A DNA stretch of 64,000 nt from Trichoplax adhaerens (Eukaryota; Placozoa; Uniplacotomia; Trichoplacea; Trichoplacidae): the NCBI RefSeq assembly GCF_000150275.1, contig NW_002060959.1, positions 10,632 to 74,631 of the forward strand. The letters are read 5' to 3'. Shown here piece after piece: positions 46,380-59,962 of the stretch. The notes under the pieces were generated by a model. The model made no database searches. It saw nothing but the letters and a program-made list of their open reading frames with translations, and was not told the origin of the DNA. Position 1 is the first letter of the stretch. Every line of letters starts with the position of its first letter. The position numbers and the translations under genes are program-made.

Positions 46380-47035
46380 AAATGTCTTAAACCTTCTGAA
46401 AATGATTTTTTACACTATTTGACAGTAATATCAGCCTGTTCCGAAGTTGCTGCGACTTCGAATCAGAATCACTTTTCGTTTGGACAGTAATTATCTCCTA
46501 TTACTCGAAAATGCTCAAATAGTAGCCTATCGTATGAGCTCTAATATCAATCTTTTATTAGGCGAATACAATTCCTCTATATCGCTATTTTGCCTTTTAT
46601 TACATCATATTACTTTTATTTTAGCTTCTTATGGATTCACACCCTTTCGTTCAACTCATAATTGCAATATCGCGGTAGAAAGTGGCCTAACTAATCGTTG
46701 TGACTATGTAAGATTCTTGGCATTTATAAGCCCTTCTTTTCTCAAGATAATGCGATATATGCGTACGTGTATAGAAGTAGATTATATCAATATCAGAGGG
46801 CAATCATGTAGAAAGTGCATTGTACTATTTTATTGTTCTGATACACACCATCTCCATGTCGATTTCCATTTTACAACAAGCGATAGTAGTAAACTATCTT
46901 TCCAGAATGTTGTGAGCTACGAAGATGCATTTGGTCAACATCATCAAAACAAACCAAAATTGTCCTATGTGGCTAACAAATAATTCAACGACTGGCTGGT
47001 GAATAAGTGGGCCGTATGCCGAAAAATTTGTCTCC
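46380..47035 (+). pseudogene. Pseudogene of the secreted FReD-start family
   Basis: Aligns over nearly the whole second exon of the gene at 52633. It opens with the equivalent of ENGFF, then TCCGAAGT and the CDFES region. The frame is broken near the CDFES segment and by in-frame stops such as the one at 46981-46983, where a conserved N-S-T-T segment should continue. The middle still reads VDYINIRGQSCRKC. Several conserved residues are replaced (for example the ED-FG segment reads YEDAFGQHH). No signal-peptide exon was found upstream. Confidence 0.8.
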
Positions 47036-49703
47036 TACTGCTTTGGACAGCTAGATTGATATCTTAATGGATTAATGCTTTTACAAGTATTGAATGGTAT
47101 ATAAGTATTCAAATAGGGCTAATAGAGCAAAATTATAGTGTGTTCTAAACAACTTCTGCTTATTTGAATACCGAATTTTAGTATTTAATAGTTGATTCAT
47201 AGAATTATTTATGAACTCGTCACTACAATTCAATATTCCCCTGGTAACTTATATTACTGCATCATGATGAAATAGCATAATTAATACAATTTTTTTTGTC
47301 AAGTTACTGCTTACTTAACTAGAAGATCAAAATAAGTAGCATCACTATAATTTTTTTTACCTACCTTGGACAGCAGATAAGTTTCACTGCTATAATTATT
47401 TTACAAGCTGATAGATTAGAATTAGCGGCATACTCGTATGTAAGGGTAATCTTATTTTGAAAACGTATAAGAATGTACTAAAGTCTGTCAGTTCCATCTA
47501 TAAGTATTAAACACTTGACAAAGTAATAAAGTTTTGAAAATTAGAATCTTACAACGATCGATACAGTCGTAATTTGATTTATGATTTGATTTGTGAAAGT
47601 TTATTGCGCAATTATAGAATTTTACGTATTATTTACAAATCCGAGAATATTATCTACCGGAAATTATTTTAGTCAATCAGCTCTACTTCAGTAGATATAG
47701 ATGCTATCTATAAAAATGGCAGTATCATCGGTAACAAAATCAATCGGATCTACTTTAATCCGAATGGTGAATTACAAAACCAAGTCATTTTCATCTTAAT
47801 CAATAAAGTTATCGAGACCTTTTTAATATGTTAATGAAGATAACAAATAGTAATTAAGACTCGAATTTAAAAATGAGCTCAGACTTAAGCATATCTCATT
47901 AAAGGCATCGTGCCTATTTTGAACAGTACGGTACCTATTTGATATAAGCATAAACTTAATTAAGAAAGAGAGACAATCGGTCTTCGCCTTTATTATATTA
48001 CATGTAGAAAGAATATCATTTCTACAAAATTGGCAATCATGCTAATTGTTATAAAAATAGAAGCCGTCTTAATACTTGGCAAGTAAAAAGCAGTTAAGCA
48101 GCTATTGAAGAAATTGAAATTTTTGCTTTGTTGAGTAAGGAGCTAACTATTATAATCAATTAAACTGCTAGTTCTGATGTTGTAACTTGTTCTATTCCGT
48201 GTGAATAATACTCCACTTTCAAGATAGCCTTCGCACACAATCTTTTATAACCTACTGTGATAATGCATTAATAAAAAACTGCTGAAATAGGTTATAGTCA
48301 ATCCTATACTTTTTATAATCATTCGTTGATACTGTCAGAAACAAGTTAGTATCAATACTATGCTTAGAAATAGTTCTGTTAGGGTGGTTTTCCTAGTAAA
48401 AATAGTTTACCATCGTATTGTATTTATCTTTACTCTTATATGATTAGCATTTGGATACACTTAATAGTCTCTGTGCTACTATATTTAAGGCTCTTATTTT
48501 ATTATTCTAAATGATCTTTGATCAGTACTATTTGCAAATCCTAATTTACAAGAACAGGTAAAAATAAGGATCTTACTTGCAATATAACATGGTAGAACAT
48601 AATTACTAGGAGATAGTGTCGAGGCTGTCGGCTATGGCTCTAATTCAGTACTTACTACAAGTAGTTCATGCAGTACTGGAGTTGTCTTATTAGCAACTAC
48701 TGTCGGCTAAACACTTTATGTACGCACTATCTATTATAATGCTTTCTATTTCGTTTATCAATATTAATCGAAATGATACACGAAACTATGCCTTATTCCT
48801 TATGTTGATTGTTTTAAAAATAGAAAATTTACTAAAAACTACTGTCTGCTAAAAACTTTATGTACGCATTATCTACTATAATACTTTCTATTTCATATGT
48901 CAATATTAATCGAAATGATTTCCTGAATAAGATGTATAAAATGTGGCTATGGTATTAATATCTTAACTGGATATCAAATTAAAATCGCCATAATCAATTA
49001 GCGATAGTTTTATCTACTATTTTACTTAATTTTATCACGTAGATATTCTGCTTTAAATTACTTTGTAGAAAATATGATAATTTGTACCTCAGCATTGCAT
49101 TTCTATATGCCAATACAGTACGCCATACTAAGTTTTTTTTATTTGATGCTAATGTAGTTCGTATTTTGATAACTGATAAAATTAAAAAAACTCTCACTTC
49201 ATTGTTCGCTTTATAATTCAGCATACGGTTATCCCGTTATGTACACGAAAGAATCTTTACTTTAACAAGTTTACTCGAGTAGAATAAAGGTCACAGCTGG
49301 TGATGAAGAATTTTTTTCTAGTCTATTCAATTACATTTAGAGAGAGAGGAAAGTGAATAATATAATCTAAATCAATCTCAAATTTAGTAGCTTACATTAT
49401 AATTAATTATTGCAAAATTTGTTTGGGTTTCAAAGAGAGGCTGATGTAAGATCAGACGTAAAGCGATAGTTAATTACCGCCATCAGCTTGATACCCGGTC
49501 TATGATGTGTTGAGGTTTATGTATAACAATAACATTAGATGTAGACATTTTTAATCCTGCAATATATATAACTGCATCGCGCCCAATTGTTCATATTTTC
49601 CAGTTTAAATTGTAGAGAGTGTGTGAACTGCAGTTCGAATTCGAACACTATTCAATATTTTATTGCTTGTCTTCTTTTCTATTTTCTACCTTTAGCTAGA
49701 AAA
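47036..49703. other. Intergenic stretch with flank copies and short repeats
   Basis: 47195-47450 resembles 54690-54960, the 3' side of the gene at 52633. An 85-bp unit at 48698-48785 is repeated at 48839-48925 (both contain actttatgtacgca and tcaatattaatcgaaatgat). No gene recognised. Confidence 0.6.
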
Positions 49704-50623
49704 ATGTCCAGATTGATCGCATTTGTTGTTATCCTAGCTGCTATTGTACCCAATGGATTTTCTTCGGTATATTCTAGCTACATACTTAATGAAGAAACTC
49801 TTTTCTTTGCTGTTGCTATGCTTCATGATTACAGTAACATTTTTAGCAAATTACTATTTCTACTAATAGGACTAGTATTAAAATCATATTTTACTGTTGA
49901 TAGGTGGTTATCAAGCATCGCGCTAAATCTTGTTATGAAGTCAAAGAGTATCTTCAAGCTAACGAGAATGGATTTTATAATCTATTCGATAGCTTAGGCA
50001 GTCCTTACACTACTTATTGCGATTTTGAATCCGATACACCATTTGTTTGGACCTTGATAGAATCGTTTTCGTTACAAGAAGCTCAAAAAACAGCTAATCG
50101 TAAAGGTGTGTATGTAAATCATCCTATCGGAGAATGTATTCTATCTTGGTCAGCATTTCGATTATCTAGACTCAGAATGGATACAATCATAAGCTCATAT
50201 GGGACAACACACTATCGTACAACGTGCAATTTTAATTATGTTAATGGAACTGGATTAGCTAATCGTCGCGATTACTTGAGAGGGGAGATTTGTCGACGCA
50301 GTTATTTCCACAGTACTTGGGCATTAAATAGATATGGCCAACCGACGTATATATGCAACTACGTCGACTACGTCAATGTCCGTGGAACTACCTGTCGCAA
50401 GTGTACTGTTCCATTTGTTCGTCCTACAAGTAGCGTCCATGAACATATCGATCTTAGCATTGCAGCTTCCCATTGCAGTAAATTCACTCCTACCGATTCC
50501 ATTTCCAATGAAGACGTTTTCGGACATTACGGTAATGCTAATCCGTTATTTTCATGTACGTCGAATGTGAATTCTACGACTAATTGGTGGTTAGGAGGTG
50601 CTTATATTGCTGAAGCTTTTTAA
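49704..50623 (+). CDS. Secreted cysteine-rich protein with fibrinogen-like N-terminal segment, copy 1
   Basis: Exon 1 (49704-49766) codes a signal peptide, MSRLIAFVVILAAIVPNGFSS. Exon 2 (49904-50623, acceptor gttgatag) adds 239 residues, giving about 260. The mature start, CYEVKEYLQANENGFYNLFD with TYCDFES and WTLIES, follows the fibrinogen-related pattern (Cys, GxY, YCDF, WTLI) without the usual glycine run before the tryptophan. A second cysteine-rich half follows, with TTCNFN, GLANRRDY, VNVRGTTCRKC, SNEDVFGHYG, FSCTSN and WWLGGAY. Comparable secreted proteins of unknown role occur in marine invertebrates. No membrane span or enzyme motif is visible; a matrix, lectin-like or mucus role is conceivable. 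A TATA-like run lies near 49561 and AATAAA near 50892. It is an intact paralogue of the gene at 52633. Confidence 0.72.
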
Positions 50624-52632
50624 GCGTTTTATTACTATCAAAAACTTAATCATAATTTTGATAAGGATAGAACTTAAATTTATTTATCGCCGTCTCTACT
50701 TTAATTCAACTTAGAGCTGTGTACACTTTTTGTAGCAATTTATCTATCATTGTTTAGTAATCATCTTTCTAGATATGTAGCTATAATTTTGAAAATGAAC
50801 AAGTAACTTAGTTATTTTAGCTGATAATGTGCCGTAGCAGGTTATCAATGTACGGTACATGAATGCATATCTCTGTGTACCCTAAAAAAGGAATAAAATT
50901 AATCTTTACACTCACTTGACAACTTGGTTTAATATCGCTTTATCCATGTCGAATAGTTGACAGATTCAATGAAGTCAAAAAGCTAAAGATATTCAAATAG
51001 TAGAACTAGTGTAGATTATTACAAAGTCATGCTGGTATAAGGTCTAACTTGCTAGAGATCTACTATTCTCTGAGCTACCGTACTATATCAGTATCATAAA
51101 TTAAAGTTCAATATCTTTTCGTCTGGATTATGAGCTTTTTTAGTTCAAGTTCTATATCATGCTGAACCGCAAGTGCAATTTTGTAAATACCTTAAGAAAT
51201 TATTTGTAGGTTAAATCTAGACACTTTCTAGTAGACACGAAGGTCTTACCCAACAATGTAGTGCTTACAGTAGGAGTGCCTATAATTCTCTCTGTCTAGC
51301 ATTTATCCTCTATTATATTAATTGTTGATGGTTATATAAATACAATAATGGAATCATATCTACAATCTACAACGGAGAGAGTATAATTAAGCAGAAAGGA
51401 ATACAATTAATTTCGCCTACTTCAGTGGGAAATTAAACTGTGTAAGTTTATTCAATAATAATAGAATCACGTCTACCGTATACATAAATGTGAGCATCAT
51501 CGATTAAAAAGTATTAATCAATCAGATAAACTACAATAGAAAATTTAAATCATAAATGTTTATTTATTAAGAATAAAATCGTATATACTATTGATAAATA
51601 TATCATCTAGATTGAAAGTCGAAGCGAGGCTATGCATAAACATGCCATATGAAGGTTATTGTAGCCATTTTAATTATTAATTAAATACGACCATCTAATG
51701 TAGGGCAGGCTTTCAAGAAAGTGTCAATTTATTTTACAGAAGTCTTTAACTTACTCAACGTGTGATTTCTTGGAATCATTCAGTAAAGTAATCGAAAGGT
51801 TATTAAGGCGTTGAATAAATGACAATAGCACGGGATTTCTGCTTCTCGTATTTAATCGAATAACTAACTTACGAATGAGGTGACAATTTTTTTCAACGCC
51901 TATTCGAAATCGCAAATCGAATTAACTTTTATTCTCTTAAGTTCTGATATCTCAGCAAGTTGTTTTCTTACTATCAATTCGATATTAATGGCTTTATGTA
52001 ATAGAGCAGAAAAGGAATTGCAGTCATGATAAACTTTCAACAAGGTTAATCAAGGTTCATCGTTCTAAGAAAATCGTCATGAAAATTATACTTGATATCC
52101 AACCCAGGCAAATTTTAATCTTCTTATATTGATACACTTAAATCAGTGCAAGCTAAGGGATATACAGTATAAAAGAGCGAAATAACATATACATTAGACA
52201 TTATTGACAATTCTGTTTGCCTTCTAAGCAATTGTTAATATTTGTGACAGTACTTGGTATAAATTATAAGCTTAGAAGAAGAAGTAACCCGCTTTTACAA
52301 TTACTCGTTAATTAATATCCATCAAATTGAGGCAGACATTATTTGGTGTGATGTTAGACTAATAGAAAATTCAGATTCTATCTTGCATAATAGTGATTGT
52401 ATTTTAAAGTAGAACATGGAATAAAGGAATAAACATTTTAGTGTTTTCCCATTAACACAGCAGGCTATTTTTAGTCCACAAGTGAGCCACTAAAATAGCA
52501 GAATACTGTTCGTAGTATAAAACCGCTCACGATTGAAATTAAGCTTACATTCTCCTCACACAATCTTGAATACAACCGCATCATTTTTATGCAAGTAGCG
52601 TAACATAAAATTCCTTACTTATATAATTCAAG
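50624..52632. other. Intergenic stretch with degenerate repeats
   Basis: 51330-51610 contains units built around aataataatagaatc and tcaatcag words, shared with 45.5, 47.7 and 54.2-55.4 kb. 52240-52400 resembles 45690-45850, part of the tandem gene unit. No gene recognised. Confidence 0.55.
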
Positions 52633-53477
52633 ATGGTCAAAATCTGGTCTCTCTTTGCTATTGTGGCTCTCTTACCACTTGTCATGCCAAATGTAAGTCT
52701 AATAGCTCAAGTTTAGATCGGATATACTCGTATACCTTTAGTAATTCTAATTCCCTTGATTTCGATCTGTAATATGAATAATGACGTTTACTTCTGTAGA
52801 CACATCACAAACCTAAATCATGCTATGAAGTTAAACAATTCCTTAAAGCTACTGAAAATGGCTTTTTCACTCTTTATGATGCTAACGGTAACCCGTTCCG
52901 AAGTTTTTGCGATTTCGAATCAGAACCGCCTTTCGCTTGGACATTAATTGAATCTATGACTCTCGAAAATGCTCAAAAAGCACAACATAATAAGGGCTTC
53001 AGTGTCAATATCCCATTAGGCGAATGTCATACCTCTATGTCTCTCTTTCGCCTTCCATCCCATCATATGTCTTCTGTTTTATCTTCTTATGGATCCACAC
53101 ATTATCGTTCAACATGCAATTTCAATATCATTGAAGGAACTGGTCTAGCTAATCGTCGCGACTATATAAGATTCTCGGCATGTAGAGGTGCTTCTACTCT
53201 CAGTAATATAAACGGTGGCTGTGTAGAGGTAGATTATATCAATATCAGAGGGCAATCATGTAGAAAGTGCCAGATGCCATTTTATGCTTCTAGTTCATAT
53301 CATCTTCATATCGATCTTAGTGGCGCAACAACTACTTGTAGTAGATTTGGTTTTACTAATTTTGTAGCCAATGAAGATGTGTTTGGCTACTATAACTCTC
53401 ATAATCCAACATTTTCTTGTACTGCCAACAAAAATTCAACTACTGCTTGGTGGATAGGTGGGGCATATGCCGAGTAA
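52633..53477 (+). CDS. Secreted cysteine-rich protein with fibrinogen-like N-terminal segment, copy 2
   Basis: Exon 1 (52633-52692) codes a signal peptide, MVKIWSLFAIVALLPLVMPN, with a consensus donor gtaagt. Exon 2 (52800-53477, acceptor cttctgtag) gives about 245 residues in total. Mature protein: KSCYEVKQFLKATENGFFTL, SFCDFES, WTLIES, then THYRSTCNFN, GLANRRDYIRF, VDYINIRGQSCRKC, HLHIDL, ANEDVFGYY, FSCTAN and WWIGGAYAE. The cysteines and the ED-FG, NRRDY and CRKC motifs are shared with the gene at 49704, while the signal peptides differ. It is the likely parent type of the pseudogene at 46380 and the remnant at 44871. The conserved paired cysteines and leader indicate secretion; function unknown. 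Confidence 0.75.
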
Positions 53478-55762
53478 AATTGGATCTCTCATTTGGTAAC
53501 TGTCTATTATTTTTATTGTTTCAATTGGTTACTTGCGTAGCACATTAAATCGAATCGTAAGACTTTTAGGGCTAGTTAAGCTATATAAGTACCCTGAATT
53601 GCAGATATTAATAATGGCAGTTCTATAATATTATTTGTTATTAGCTCGTGATTCGAATTAAATATATACTTATTGAGACTCAAGGGCTATTCAGTGTTTA
53701 CAACATAACCACAAAATGCTGCAAATAATGTATTTTGTTAGGATTATCGTGTAATTAGTAGGTTAAATTAGGAGGAGCATTCTAGTACATTTGTCGATTC
53801 GGGATAGCAAATAGCTATTATAACTGCATTTATTTTCGAAATAAATTACAATTAACGTTATAACTACGGCATACCAGCCCTATTTTAATAGCGTTTAGCT
53901 ACTAAAAATTATTAGCAAAATATTAGCGGTATACTCAATGCTATAGAAGAAAAATTTAATAAAATCATCCACATTTATTAATTCGTGTCTAACTTTTCAC
54001 GCATACTACTAACAGTCGTAACAAAGTCGTATAAACTTAAGTTTTCAGCGATAGATCACTCAGTCATTGGCTTAGAGTATTCATTATCTCCTATAACTTT
54101 TAACGTTATCAATTGAATGCTTAGAAATCAATTATATTGTTAGTCAACATTTCCACCTAAGTTACTACAAATCTACGGTACCAACACCTATGGTCTAGTA
54201 TTTTAGCTTTCTTAGTTTACATAAATCCTGATTTGTATCAATTTTTGCCGGCTATGGAATAGTAATAATAAATTCAGATATACAATTTATACAGTAGAGA
54301 GTATAATTAATCACGATGTAAAATTGTCTATCCGATTGACTTCAGTCGAAAAGTGAATTATGAAAGTTAAGTTAATAATTATAATAGAATCACATTCTGC
54401 TATCAACAATATTGAGATAGTCCAGTAGAAACTATTAATCAGATCTACTACGATCGAAAAATGAAGTAAAAAAGATTATGGATTAATATTAGAATCGCAA
54501 GCGCCATCTTTAAACATGTGCATAATCAACGAAATAGTCCAATCAATCGTATTTACTCCAATCCGTAAGTAAATCATAAAGCCAATCTCTATTCAACTTC
54601 ATCGATTCAACTTCATCGATAAATAAATCGATATAAACTTCAACTTATAATTACTTGAACTGCGGATCTTATTAACGGTTGATTTAAAGAATTATTTACA
54701 TGAACTAGTCACTACAATTCAATTTGCCCTTCGCGTGTTTTATACTATTACACATTTTACAGTATCATGATAAAATCGCATAACCAATATAATTTTCTAC
54801 ATCGTCTAACTATATTCTCACACCTAGAAGATCAGAACAAGTAGCATCGATATAGTTCTTATTATCTACCTTAGATAACAAATAAATTTTACTATTATAA
54901 TTATTTTACGGGCTGATAGATTAGAATTAACGATATACTCGTATATAAGATTGTTATTAGCTTTATAACGTGTAAGAATCTAATAAAGATTTTCGATCCA
55001 ATCTGCTACCAGTTGACACTTAATGAATGCAACTAACAAAAGCAACAAGGTTTTGAAAATTTATACTTTATACTTATACTTTTCTTAGTCTAGAATTTAT
55101 ATTTAATAATCTTCGATGATTAAATAAAATATGAATAGAATCATCTGTACTGCCTATGAAGGGAAAAGTATAATCAACCAGGAAGTAGTACAATCAGCTA
55201 GATCTACTCTAATCTGAAATTGAATTTTAAAAGTTTTTTAATAATAATAGAATCGTATCTACTATCTATATAGATGTGATCATAATCCATATGAAGTCTT
55301 AATCAGATAAGAGACTGTCATTGGAAATTTAAATCATAACTGTTTGTTTATTAACAGCAGAATCGCATATACCAACATCATACATAAAATGAACAAAACA
55401 GGATTATCAATTGGATCGAATCCATTCGAAAATAAATTATAAGTCTAAATTATTTTATCTTAGTCAACAAAGCTGTCGAAATCTTTACTATGCTAGTGGG
55501 AATAAACACTAATAAGCTAGATTAGAAATTATAACGGAGTTATGTCTAAACCTTTCAAATCAAGGCTATGTTTGAACTTGCCAAATTGAGGCTATATTTA
55601 AACCTGCCAAATAGAGGCCAACGCAGCCTAAATAGCGTACGCAAGGTAATATTTTGTAGCGTCAAGTGTGGCATGCTCAAACATCTTGAAAGTTGGAAGT
55701 GTTAGACCTAGATATTGTGGACCATTGTCCAAAAAGGCAATACAGTTCTCGTAAATCCTATT
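53478..55762. other. Intergenic stretch: gene flank and degenerate repeat array
   Basis: 53480-53950 is the flank also found after the remnant at 44.9 kb. From about 54240 to 55480 short blocks recur: aataataatagaatc, tataatcaa, tcagatctact and gaaattaaa-type words, spaced roughly 130 bp. No gene recognised. Confidence 0.55.
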
Positions 55763-57695
55763 TCACTCTTTTCTTTGTATGCAGTATTCCTCTTTCAATT
55801 TTTCGGCCATTTTTCCCTCTCTGCATTCACATAAAACTTTCAATAATGTATCAAGCTTTGTTGTTGAGCTGAATTCAGAATACCATGCCTCCAGCAGACG
55901 ATCAACCTTCCAAAATCTGCTATTATTTGAATCAACTATTTCGTTAATGCTATTCGACGATAAATGCAATTTTCTACCAAATTCGGCCAACTTAGTTGAT
56001 TCTATTTTATCGGCGATATCTATAAAGATGCTACGTCTATTAGAATCTATTAGGGAAGATCAAAATATTTGAACAAATCAATAATGTGGAGGTCATTATT
56101 AATTTGTTGTCATTGCTAAAATTCCGAGTACAGCACATCGTTATTTACCTATAAATTAAAACACTGAAAATCATTGACAATGAACTATTCATTTTTAGGT
56201 AGTATTCACTTAGCATTGGACTAATGAGCAGATTTTACATTACCAGTGGTTTTAGTATCATAATGACAATTCGAATATGTAACGAAATTATGGCAATGGA
56301 TTAATAGCTTTTAGAACAACGAAATGACTATGCTATAAAAATTATGCTTCGTGAGAAGGCAATATCAAGCTGTTACAAGTTCTCGAAAACTATTTGAGAT
56401 AAATAGGTGATCATTACTACTTTACCATCCTGTATTGGATCCATTGTGTTTTGAGTTGCCGTTTCTCCTTGTTGACTAGTCGTAGATTCTTGCATAACTG
56501 GTTTGATACCTACCGATTTACGTTAACAGATGCAAGTAATATATGAAATAAATATGAGAATATTAAATTTTTGGTGTTAAATATTGAAGGCTGTAGGTTC
56601 GTTTAAGTCGCTTGACATGGTATTGCAGCAGGTATTACAACATTATTTTATTCATATCTTTAACAAGCTCTATGTTTACGCACATGTACATATAAAAGCG
56701 AAAAAAGACACAATTTGAAACAAGTCAATAGATTCTATCAACTTGTCTAATTCAGAGTCACTATGTCCTATGATAACAATTGTTAAAATGCCTAAATGAG
56801 ATCTATGTTGAAAGTTTTATCACTATTTGACAATTTATAATATTGCTGGAATATGCGTGATACTCGTGGAACTCCAATTCGAGACGTCGAAACATTATTT
56901 TATGGCATATGAATATAAGATAGCGAATGCAATTGTTACTAATTCACTTGTCGTTATCTTATTCATAGTTAGTAAACTAATTAATATTTAAAACAGTAAA
57001 ATGGATAGAAAGGTTAGATAAACCAGTTTATTCTCACATCAATAGGTTTAAGAGTATCTATCATTGATTGAGACCAAAGCTGCTGTGATACTGATTATAT
57101 ATAATTATTATTCGTTAAAATACGATGTCAATTTCAAAATTTATAGTCATAATTGCGAATTTTTGGATTAATGAAAAGAACTTAATATCAAATAGTACCC
57201 ATCTCTAGTAGCTTATCCCTTACAAATTACTATGAATGGTATATTCGAGCACTACAAGAATAATTTGTCATACTGTATTGATTGCACATGCTTACTTATA
57301 AAAGTGTCATGAGTGCCTAAACGAGATCTATCTCAAAACTTTTATCACTGCTCGACCATTCGCGATGTTATTGGAGTATGCGTTATACTCATGTAGCTCC
57401 AATTCAAGATATTAAAACATTAAGTTTTAAGTCAATAAGGAGATAAGAAAGCGAAAGCAATTGTAATTATTAATTCACTCGTCTGTAACTTATAATTATT
57501 TATAACCAATAAAATAATTAACGATTTATGCAGTAAAATATATAGAAAGTCTAGAAAAACGAATTTTTTTTAAGTAAATAGTTTTAATAATAACTACCAT
57601 TGCTAATTTACTATCTTGTAATGGATCTATACCGTTTTGAGTTGTTGTTCCTCCTTGTTGACTGCTTATTGATTCTTGCACCACAGGTGTAATAT
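55763..57695 (-). CDS. Death-domain gene, 3' part, with one or two linker exons
   Basis: Minus-strand terminal exon 56046-55763 codes a Death domain: FIDIADKIESTKLAEFGRKL, then NSINEIVDSNNSRF, LLEAWYSEF, then KLDTLLKVL and MAEKLKEEYC, ending IQRKE and TGA. Upstream, 56509-56426 and 57695-57612 are two copies of an 84-nt linker exon (phase 1 to 1) with pattern PV-Q-ES, SQQG, TQN and DP-QD. An inner acceptor (gcaag) would shorten each to 63 nt. The upstream copy has A in place of G at its last exonic base. The 5' exons were not identified. The Death exon is closest to that at 6115-6399, and the linker to that at 5304-5366, so this is another member of the same gene family in the opposite orientation. 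Confidence 0.58.
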
Positions 57696-58400
57696 CTACA
57701 GATTTGCGTCGAGTAAGTAACATCTGATTATTTATGAAAATATTGAATTTTAGCTGTGTTAGGTTTTATACATTAAGCGTATAATTTCATTTCAGTCGCT
57801 TGATATGGAATTATAGCAGCGGTTGCTACATTATTCTATCCATCTACTAAACAAGCTATATATATGCGCACATGTAAATATAAAAAGCTATCGAAAGACA
57901 CAATAGGGATCAACTCAATAGATTCTTTCAATTTGTCTAATTTAGAGCTTCTTTGGCTTCTTATAACCTTATTTTAAATCCCTAAATGAGATCTATGTTA
58001 CAATTCTATCTCTACTCGAGCATTCACGATGTTACTGGAATATGCGTAATACTTGTGCAGCTGCAATTTAAGGTGTCAAAACATTACTTTTTATGAAATA
58101 TGAACATAAGAAGGCGAATGCAATTGTAATCATCAATTCATCTATCGCTAAATTACTCATATCTAGTAAACTAATTAACATTTAATGTAATAAAATGAAT
58201 AGAAAGGCTAGAAAAGCCAATTTCTTTTTACATCAATAAATTTTAGAGTATCTACTGTTAATTGAAACAAAAACCATTGTAGTACTAGTCAATATTCGTT
58301 AAAAATTCGATATCAATTTCAAAATTTATAGTTATAATTGTAAATTTTCTTAATTTAGGAAAGAATTTAATATAATTAAGATTTATCTCTAGTGGTTCAT
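56426..58400 (-). repeat. Tandem duplication of about 1.19 kb
   Basis: 56426-57120 matches 57612-58340 with an offset of about 1190 bp, including the linker exon and its flank. A further partial copy of the flank lies at about 57330-57560. Identity is moderate, so it is not very recent. Confidence 0.82.
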
Positions 58401-59962
58401 CATTCTACATATTACTGTAAACAGCATATATTTGCGTACTATACACATGAATAATATTGTTTCGCAGGCTCAATTATAAAATTGTCATTCTTTTACATTG
58501 ACGTTAAGTCGTATTGACGCTAACACTGAAATGAACGAAGGACTAACAAATTAACGGACGATACGGCCGACTGGAGTAGTGGTGTCGCAAAAAGCTCGCG
58601 ACGCGGAAACCAGGGATCATTAAAACTCCTTAAAAGGTAAAGCTACAACAGCTGAACGTGTCTACAACAGACTAGGAGTAGTCTAGTTTGAGGTTTAAAA
58701 GGATTTATTTAATTTAGTAGTCTTGAAATCCAAGGCTACTTCATCCACACGCACACCACTCGGCTAATCATCAACGGATCAGTTAATGAGAGGACCGGGC
58801 TTTATATACTTTCTCTCGGCTGCACAACTTAGATAAATAATTCTAAAACTTATACAGAACTGTATGGCCAACTGTTTACGAAGTCTGTACTTCGTCGCAA
58901 CTGGTGTAACTAATGTTGCCTATTGTGTAAGATTAAGGTTTTACTCGTGCCTAGCGATTGACCGGAAAATTAGACTCGTGCTGCGTACGACGTAAAATTT
59001 AGAAATGTGCAAGCTATTGCATGACGGTAATAAACACTCATTGGAATTTAATTTAGTAATTTAAAAGTGTAAATCGTCGGCTCTTTGGTATCTAGCAGAT
59101 TCAATATCGACTGAATCTTGGCCTGTATCTAGCTTATGCAAGATTACATTTTAAACTACTCAGAATTTTATTAGAAACCGAAAGATAATTGCGGTGTTTT
59201 TGCTATCTCCTTTCTTAGTTATAGCTAAAGTACACAAAAATATCTGAGATATTGCGAATAATGATGAAATTTTCAAGATCAAATTATACCAGTAAGTCAA
59301 TTTTACTTCGATTTTAGCGCTAATGTTAAAGAATAAAATATCTGTATATAGCCTATGAAAGTATTTGCTATAATTCCAGTACTAATGTTAATGTCAATCT
59401 ATTGATTTGCGAAAATTTTAGTTTATTATGCTCTCTATTCAAATATACTGTAAACTATTGATATATATTATACAGAATAAAACTCATAATTATAATAGGA
59501 AGGCTTCTTACTAATACTCTTGCTGCAGATTCTAGGTTACTTATCTATACTTGCAAAAAGCATCTACTACTTTTGGTTGGTCAAACGGATTACGATTCTA
59601 TTCTGCAGCAAAATCTAGGTAGATTACATTCATTACTGTTTAATCAAGGTAAAATCTCCGGTCTACCGGCGATAAAGCTAACAAGATTTTGCTTGAAGAA
59701 GGCCGTCAGTAGAGAAATGAAATAAGCAATTTAGAGTTTATCAGATCTAGCTATGAACATCTCCCAGAATTGAGATTAACTCAAAAAAAAACATGCTAGT
59801 TAGGAAAAGTAACAAAGGAATAAACTGAGTTACTAGCAAATCTAAAATGAATCATTCCTTAAGCTGTGGATTTAGTCAAGAGAACTAATCAAATTCTTTT
59901 TGCTAATGTATTGCTTTCAAATTTTGTCTGTAATTAATTAAATAGTGTATTATATTTTAATC
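58401..59962. other. Intergenic stretch with a less AT-rich island
   Basis: 58560-58980 stands out by higher GC content (cgacgcggaaaccaggg, cacacgcacaccactcgg, gagaggaccgggc) and could be a promoter region for the minus-strand Death gene or the remains of an element. No coding frame or terminal repeat was recognised. Confidence 0.4.
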
